In this document: positions 59,851 to 64,000 of the stretch, in pieces
How the letters are laid out: every line of letters begins with the position of its first letter
How positions within the stretch are numbered: position 1 is the stretch's first letter
DNA from: Burkholderia cenocepacia
GTDB lineage: Bacteria; Pseudomonadota; Gammaproteobacteria; Burkholderiales; Burkholderiaceae
DNA: 64,000 nt
Reading direction: 5' to 3'
NCBI RefSeq assembly: GCF_014211915.1
Contig: NZ_CP060039.1
Location: 2,542,001-2,606,000 of the forward strand
Made by a program: the position numbers and the translations under genes
The notes under the pieces: model-generated
Databases searched by the model: none
The model's input: only the letters and a program-made list of their open reading frames with translations
What the model was told of the DNA's origin: nothing

Positions 59851-60834
59851 TCACGGATACGACACGTAGACGTCGGCCAGCAGGTCGGCGGCATCCGGCA
59901 ACGGCGCCGCTTTCGCCTGCGCGACCGCGTCGTCGATCAGCGCCTTCACCTGTGCGTCGACCGCACGCAGGTCGTCGGTCGTCAGCGCTTCGGCGCGCAC
60001 GACGCGCGTTTCGAAATGCTTCAGGCAGTCCTTCTCGTCGCGCAGCTTCTGCACTTCGCCCGGCGCCCGGTAGGTTTGCGCATCGCCCTCGAAGTGGCCG
60101 AAGTAGCGCGTGAACTTCACTTCGACGAGCGTCGGGCCGCCGCCGTTGCGCGCCCGTTCGACGGCCTCGCCGAGCGCCTCGTGCACCGCGAAGAAGTCGA
60201 AGCCGTCGACGATCACGCCCGGCATCCCGAACCCGTTCGCGCGATCGGCGATGTTGTCGGTCGCGACCGACCAGCTCGACGACGTCGCTTCCGCATAGCC
60301 GTTGTTTTCGGCGACGAAGATCGCGGGCAGCCGCCACACCGACGCGAGGTTCATCGATTCGAAGATCACGCCCTGGTTCGACGCGCCGTCGCCGAAGAAG
60401 CACACGCCGACGCCGCCCGTCTTCTTGTGCTTGGCCGCGAGCGCCGCGCCGCACACGAGCGGGCCGCCCGCGCCGACGATGCCGTTCGCGCCGAGCATCC
60501 CCATCGACAGGTCGGCGATGTGCATCGAGCCGCCCTTGCCGCGGCAGACGCCCGTCTTCTTGCCGTAGATCTCGGCCATCATCCCGTGCACGTCGACGCC
60601 TTTCGCGATGCAATGGCCGTGGCCGCGGTGCGTCGTGGCCACGTAGTCGTCGAGGCCGAGGTGCAGGATCGTGCCGACGGCGGATGCCTCCTCGCCCGCG
60701 TACAGGTGAACGAAGCCGGGTATCTCGCCGGTCGCGAATTCGACGTGCAGGCGTTCCTCGAATTCGCGGATCGTGCGCATCAGCCGATAGGCGTCCAGCA
60801 GTTTGTCCCTGCCGAGCTGTGTCGAAGCGGTCAT
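59851..60834 (-). CDS. acoA: AcoA, acetoin dehydrogenase E1 alpha subunit
   Basis: 327 aa. The TPP-binding motif GDG-x(about 26)-NN is seen as FFGDGASNQG to FVAENNGY; RGHGHCIAKG and the E1 alpha signature FEERLHVEFATGEIPG are present. It cleaves acetoin into acetaldehyde and an acetyl group carried on TPP. CCAGGAGA lies before the start. Confidence 0.95.
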   Translation of the reverse strand: MTASTQLGRDKLLDAYRLMRTIREFEERLHVEFATGEIPGFVHLYAGEEASAVGTILHLGLDDYVATTHRGHGHCIAKGVDVHGMMAEIYGKKTGVCRGKGGSMHIADLSMGMLGANGIVGAGGPLVCGAALAAKHKKTGGVGVCFFGDGASNQGVIFESMNLASVWRLPAIFVAENNGYAEATSSSWSVATDNIADRANGFGMPGVIVDGFDFFAVHEALGEAVERARNGGGPTLVEVKFTRYFGHFEGDAQTYRAPGEVQKLRDEKDCLKHFETRVVRAEALTTDDLRAVDAQVKALIDDAVAQAKAAPLPDAADLLADVYVSYP

Positions 60835-60910
60835 GTGTGTCTCCTGGTAGGTCTGACTGCGAATGCCGCCCCGGCCACGCCGTGGCGGCGGATTGCACGG
60901 CCTGCGGCCG

Positions 60911-61687
60911 TCAGTGGAACGTGAAGCCGCCGTCGACGTTCACGGCCTGGCCCGTCACGTTGTCCATCGTCGCGAAGAACAGCGCGAGCCGGCCCATGTC
61001 TTCCGGCGTCTGCGCGCGGCCCTGCGGAATCAGCGTCAACTGGTGCCGCTGCCACGACTGCTCGACCGATTCGCCGTCGGTCTTCCATTCGTCTGACAGC
61101 CGGTCCCACATGTAGGTACGGACGATGCCGGGGCAGATCGCGTTGACGGTCACGCCGTCGCGCGCAAGCTCCTTCGCCAGCGCGTTGGTGAAGCCGACGA
61201 CCGCGAATTTCGATGCGCTGTAATGCGCGAGATTCGGAAAGCCTTCCTTGCCCGCGATCGACGCGACATTGATGATCCGGCCGCGCCCCTGCGCCTTCAG
61301 GTGCGCGAGCGCCGCCCGGCAGCCGAGGAACGTGCCCTTCGCGTTCACGTCCATCACGAAATCCCAGTCACGCTCGGTGAGTTCGGCGACCGGATGAATG
61401 CTGATCACGCCCGCGCAGTTCACGAGGATGTCGAGCCCGCCGAGGTCGGCGAGCGCCTGCGCGACCATCGCGTCGACCTGCGCGGCCTGCGTGACGTCGA
61501 CCTTCGCGATCGCGGCCCGCCGGCCGAGCGCGCGCACCTCGCGCGCGGTGGCGTCGAGCGCGTCGTCGAGCAGGTCGGCCAGCAGGATGTCGGCGCCGGC
61601 GCCGGCGAGCGTCAGCGCGATGCCGCGGCCGATGCCGCGCGCGCCGCCCGTGACGATGGCGACCTGTCCTTCGAGAGGGGCTGTCAT
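60911..61687 (-). CDS. Short-chain dehydrogenase/reductase in the aco operon
   Basis: 258 aa classical SDR. Cofactor motif TGGARGIG (13-20), NCAG, and catalytic S143, Y156, K160. AAGGAG precedes the start. Its place between acoX and acoA suggests an acetoin/2,3-butanediol or diacetyl reductase role, which would feed 2,3-butanediol into the pathway; the substrate itself is inferred from context only. Confidence 0.85.
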   Translation of the reverse strand: MTAPLEGQVAIVTGGARGIGRGIALTLAGAGADILLADLLDDALDATAREVRALGRRAAIAKVDVTQAAQVDAMVAQALADLGGLDILVNCAGVISIHPVAELTERDWDFVMDVNAKGTFLGCRAALAHLKAQGRGRIINVASIAGKEGFPNLAHYSASKFAVVGFTNALAKELARDGVTVNAICPGIVRTYMWDRLSDEWKTDGESVEQSWQRHQLTLIPQGRAQTPEDMGRLALFFATMDNVTGQAVNVDGGFTFH

Positions 61688-61744
61688 GGCGATGTCTCCT
61701 TGATAATCGTTTGGATTTCGAAACGTCTTCGTAAAACCGGCGCA

Positions 61745-62803
61745 TCAGTCGTGCCACGCACCGGCGTCGCGCAGCAGTTGCCGCGACGACGCGTAGCGCA
61801 GCGTGCGGCCCACATCGACCGTCAGCGGCCCGTGCCAGTCGAGCGCGATCTCGTAGCGATCGCCACGCGCGACCTCGATCTCGCGCTCGCCGTCGAACGC
61901 GAGCGTGCCGCGCTCGAACGGAATCGCGTGCCACGTGCCCGGTTCGAGCCGCTCGCAACTGCGCATCACGACGCGGTCGACGCGCCCCGGCGCGATCGGC
62001 GCGACGAGCGGCGTGCCGGCCGCGTTGCCGGCTTGCGCGAAGCGCATCGCGAGCCCGTGCGGCGCGCTGCGTTCGAGCGGCGCCCACGCGCCGCCGAGCG
62101 CGGACAGGCCGATGCCGTCCGGTTCCGCGAACGTCAGGTAGAGCGAATCGATGTCGTCGGAGCCGGAGATCGCGCGTGCGCCGATGAAGCGCTGCCGCGC
62201 GGCGCACACGTCGACGAGCGCGATCTCCTCACGCCCCGGCTGCGCGCCCGCGACGCAGCGCACGACGAGCCGCTTGTTGCGCACGAACGCGACCTCGGCC
62301 GGCACGGCGCCGGTCGCGGCGAGTCCTGCGGCGACGCCGGCGACGGTCGCCTCGCGATGTTCGGGAAACGCGTTGTTGGTGCCGGTGGACAGCGCGACGA
62401 GCGGCGTCGCGCCGCAATGCGCGGCCACCGCGCGATGGGTGCCGTCGCCGCCGAGCACGACGATCAGCGCCACGTCCATCCGGTGCAGATAGGCCGCGCC
62501 GGCCTGCGTGTCGGCGACGCTATCGGTGATCGGCAAGTCGACGAATTCGACCTGGGGCCAGCGCTCGTGCGGCGCGACCGCGCGATGCGTGTCGATCGCG
62601 CGCAGCAGCAGCGTCGCGATACCCGTGCGGTCGCGCAGCGTCAGCACGCGCTCGACGCCCATCGCGCCAAGGCCGGCCAGCAGGCGCACGATCATGTTCG
62701 CCTTCTCCGCGGTCGGGAACACGGATGCATGCGTCGTGAGGCGGCGGATGTCGCGCCCCGAAGCGGGGTTCGCGATCACGCCGACGGTAACGGGCGTCGT
62801 CAC
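61745..62803 (-). CDS. acoX: AcoX, NAD kinase-like protein of the acetoin operon
   Basis: 352 aa. The core has the ATP-NAD kinase motif VLGGDGTHRAVAAHCG and GTNNAFPEHREA. AcoX occurs at the head of aco operons in Ralstonia and relatives; its role is not settled. The start is taken as GTG at 62803 because GGAG lies eight bases upstream and the longer frame would overlap the sigma-54 promoter start site. Confidence 0.9.
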   Translation of the reverse strand: MTTPVTVGVIANPASGRDIRRLTTHASVFPTAEKANMIVRLLAGLGAMGVERVLTLRDRTGIATLLLRAIDTHRAVAPHERWPQVEFVDLPITDSVADTQAGAAYLHRMDVALIVVLGGDGTHRAVAAHCGATPLVALSTGTNNAFPEHREATVAGVAAGLAATGAVPAEVAFVRNKRLVVRCVAGAQPGREEIALVDVCAARQRFIGARAISGSDDIDSLYLTFAEPDGIGLSALGGAWAPLERSAPHGLAMRFAQAGNAAGTPLVAPIAPGRVDRVVMRSCERLEPGTWHAIPFERGTLAFDGEREIEVARGDRYEIALDWHGPLTVDVGRTLRYASSRQLLRDAGAWHD

Positions 62804-62935
62804 GGATTTGTCTCCATCCAGTGGGCGGGGCCGGCGCATTGGCGCACGCATCGGCCCTGCCTGTTTCGTCCGCTGCCATCGACGGGCGGCGGATCGTCGT
62901 CGCCGACGCGATCGCACCGGCTTGCCCGTCATCTC

Positions 62936-62951
62936 TGCAAGCGGCGTGCCA
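62936..62951 (-). promoter_or_regulatory. Sigma-54 promoter of the aco operon
   Basis: The minus strand reads TGGCACGCCGCTTGCA: -24 GG and -12 GC are separated by exactly ten bases and every conserved position of TGGCACG-N4-TTGCA is met. The start would be near 62925, giving a leader of about 120 bases to acoX. AcoR-type activators work only with sigma-54, which fits the divergent acoR gene. Confidence 0.92.
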
Positions 62952-63058
62952 TCGTGCGTCCGATGGCCGCGAAACCCGCGTCAGCATTGGCGCGGCAGGC
63001 ACGCGCGGAGTCGGGATGCTTGGCCGTGACGACGCAGCGCGCATCGAATTCGCCGGAA

Positions 63059-63066
63059 CGTCTCAC
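63059..63066. promoter_or_regulatory. CGTCTCAC half-site (candidate AcoR site)
   Basis: CGTCTCAC, identical to one half of the 18-bp palindrome at 63230-63247, about 110 bases upstream of the sigma-54 promoter. Confidence 0.4.
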
Positions 63067-63196
63067 GTCGTCGATACGGCGACGCGGTCGTCGCGGCACT
63101 CGCGCCTGCCCGGCGTTCCGCCCGCCAGCCCCGCGTTCACGCGGCGCCGCGCATGCAGCGCCGCGCCGGCCGGTCGCCGCACGCCACGCATGCGGC

Positions 63197-63215
63197 CGTC
63201 TCAACCGCGCGAGAC
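63197..63215. promoter_or_regulatory. Second imperfect AcoR-like inverted repeat
   Basis: CGTCTCA (63197-63203) and GAGAC (63211-63215) form an inverted repeat with wider spacing than the perfect palindrome next to it. Confidence 0.4.
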
Positions 63216-63229
63216 ACAGCGCGACACCG

Positions 63230-63247
63230 GTGAGACGACCGTCTCAC
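63230..63247. promoter_or_regulatory. Perfect palindrome, candidate AcoR activator site
   Basis: GTGAGACG-AC-CGTCTCAC is perfectly symmetric apart from the two central bases. It lies about 280 bases upstream of the -24 element and 90 bases before acoR, suitable for an enhancer-type site that could also control acoR. Confidence 0.65.
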
Positions 63248-63338
63248 GCGCGCCGCGTGCTGCGATGCAATGTGATCCGCGGGACCGGATGTGCTACAAG
63301 AACAGCGACATCCCCGCCGTACGGAACCGGAGCCGACC

Positions 63339-64000
63339 ATGCCCTATGCCGTCCCCCAGGCCCAGCACGCCGATCGTGTCCTCGGCGCGCTCGCCGGACG
63401 CCTGCCCGCGCCGGCGGACTCCGCGCGTCTCGTGTCGTCGTGGCAACGGTCGCTGGAGCGCTACCGTCTCGACCCCGCTTCGTCGATCGGCCCGCGCGTG
63501 CTGACCGCGGCCGAACTGCGCGAAGTGCGCGACAAGGAAGAAGCCTTCCTGCGCGCGTCGGGCCAGTGCCTGACGCGGCTGCACGACATGATCCGCGTCG
63601 CCGACTACTGCGTGATGCTGACCGACGCGCACGGCGTGACGATCGACTACCGGATCGACCGCGAACGCCGCAACGACTTCCGTCACGCGGGGCTGCACAT
63701 CGGCTCGTGCTGGTCGGAAAGCGAGGAAGGAACCTGCGGGGTCGCGAGCGTGCTGACCGATCTCGCGCCGATCACCGTGCACAAGACCGATCACTTTCGC
63801 GCGGCGTTCACGACGCTCACGTGCAGCGCGGCGCCGATCTTCTCGCCGGGCGGCGAACTGATCGGCGTGCTCGACGCGTCGGCCGTGCATTCGCCCGACG
63901 GCCGCGACAGCCAGCGCCTCGTCTACCAGCTCGTGCGGCAGAGCGCGGCGCTGATCGAGGACGGCTACTTCGTGCACAGCACCGCGCAGCACTGGATATT
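63339..64000 (+). CDS. acoR: AcoR, sigma-54-dependent activator (5' part)
   Basis: The frame runs from ATG 63339 (GGAG seven bases upstream) to the end of the window, 220 codons, and continues beyond it. The N-terminus (SARLVSSWQRSLERYRLDP) and the GAF sensor domain (VADYCVMLTDAHGVTIDYRID, HIGSCWSESEEGTCGVAS, TLTCSAAPIFSPGGELIGVLDAS) are the AcoR pattern. The AAA+ and helix-turn-helix domains would lie beyond the right edge. It is divergent from the aco operon and is expected to switch it on with acetoin. Confidence 0.93.
   Translation, partial: MPYAVPQAQHADRVLGALAGRLPAPADSARLVSSWQRSLERYRLDPASSIGPRVLTAAELREVRDKEEAFLRASGQCLTRLHDMIRVADYCVMLTDAHGVTIDYRIDRERRNDFRHAGLHIGSCWSESEEGTCGVASVLTDLAPITVHKTDHFRAAFTTLTCSAAPIFSPGGELIGVLDASAVHSPDGRDSQRLVYQLVRQSAALIEDGYFVHSTAQHWI

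Larger units (their letters stand above)
62804..63338. promoter_or_regulatory. Divergent control region of the aco operon and acoR
   Basis: 535 bases without a gene. It holds the sigma-54 promoter for the aco operon and the CGTCTCAC/GTGAGACG elements listed separately. No clear sigma-70 promoter for acoR could be picked out. The longer acoX frame enters this region but is not supported. Confidence 0.7.

Noticed and set aside
62804..62932. Longer N-terminus for acoX starting at 62932
   Set aside because: The extension is Arg-rich without family similarity, and its start is only a few bases from the sigma-54 transcription start, whereas GTG 62803 has a well placed GGAG.

Overview
The window looks like part of the main chromosome of a Burkholderia-type betaproteobacterium, most likely of the Burkholderia cepacia complex. 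This is an inference from gene content, gene order and the very high G+C, with strong G/C preference at third codon positions; no database search was run. The markers are a phaC-phaA-phaB-phaR polyhydroxybutyrate locus, the der-bamB-yfgM-hisS-ispG-rodZ and hfq-hflX-hflK-hflC-hisZ-purA gene strings, surE-pcm-nlpD-rpoS, ffs/dnaX/ybaB/recR, and an acetoin dehydrogenase (aco) cluster. Almost everything is core metabolism and cell maintenance. I see no insertion sequence, prophage, integron, CRISPR array, tRNA or rRNA.

Layout. 1-1.5 kb: the possible tail of one gene, a small hypothetical gene and a secreted LprI-like protein. 1.9-6.6 kb: PHB synthesis genes on the minus strand. 6.9-13.3 kb: pgeF and rluD, divergent bamD, a DinG-type helicase, a YdcH-like protein and a secreted coiled-coil protein. 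13.5-17.8 kb: tex and kup, converging on a shared terminator. 18.1-34.6 kb: a long run of minus-strand genes (phosphoribosyltransferase, purA, hisZ, hflC/K/X, hfq, der, bamB, yfgM, hisS, ispG, rodZ, rlmN, ndk) covering translation, GTPases, outer-membrane assembly, isoprenoids and cell shape. 34.9-38.9 kb: a BI-1 family membrane protein, rlmD and two nuclease-like enzymes. 38.9-42.6 kb: rpoS, nlpD, pcm, surE. 42.8-47.7 kb: a CoA-transferase, recR, ybaB, dnaX and the 4.5S SRP RNA. 48-53.4 kb: plus-strand trxA, rho, a MerR regulator with an MFS pump, mtfA and rpmE (type B). 53.6-56.7 kb: a membrane glycosyltransferase-like protein next to a MATE exporter. 56.7-64 kb: an acoetin-utilisation operon (acoX, SDR, acoA, acoB, acoC, second lipA) with divergent acoR running off the right edge.

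Most notable points. (1) Two normally intact genes, purA and nlpD, each carry a single-base deletion at a four-base G/C run. Both can be explained as a 5-to-4 homopolymer contraction, so sequence error is at least as likely as real mutation. (2) The aco operon has a textbook sigma-54 promoter on the minus strand at 62936-62951. Upstream, towards acoR, lies a perfect 18-bp palindrome plus further copies of its half-site, probably AcoR activator sites. (3) hfq appears to be transcribed from a TATAGT -10 box whose predicted start coincides with the foot of a stem-loop with a U-rich loop, followed by an A-rich stretch before the ribosome-binding site, a plausible autoregulatory leader. (4) A terminator-like structure separates rodZ from ispG. 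I did not find a clearly new multi-gene system; the less described parts are the secreted repeat coiled-coil protein, the Cys-rich tail of the LprI-like protein, and the MerR/MFS and glycosyltransferase/MATE pairs.
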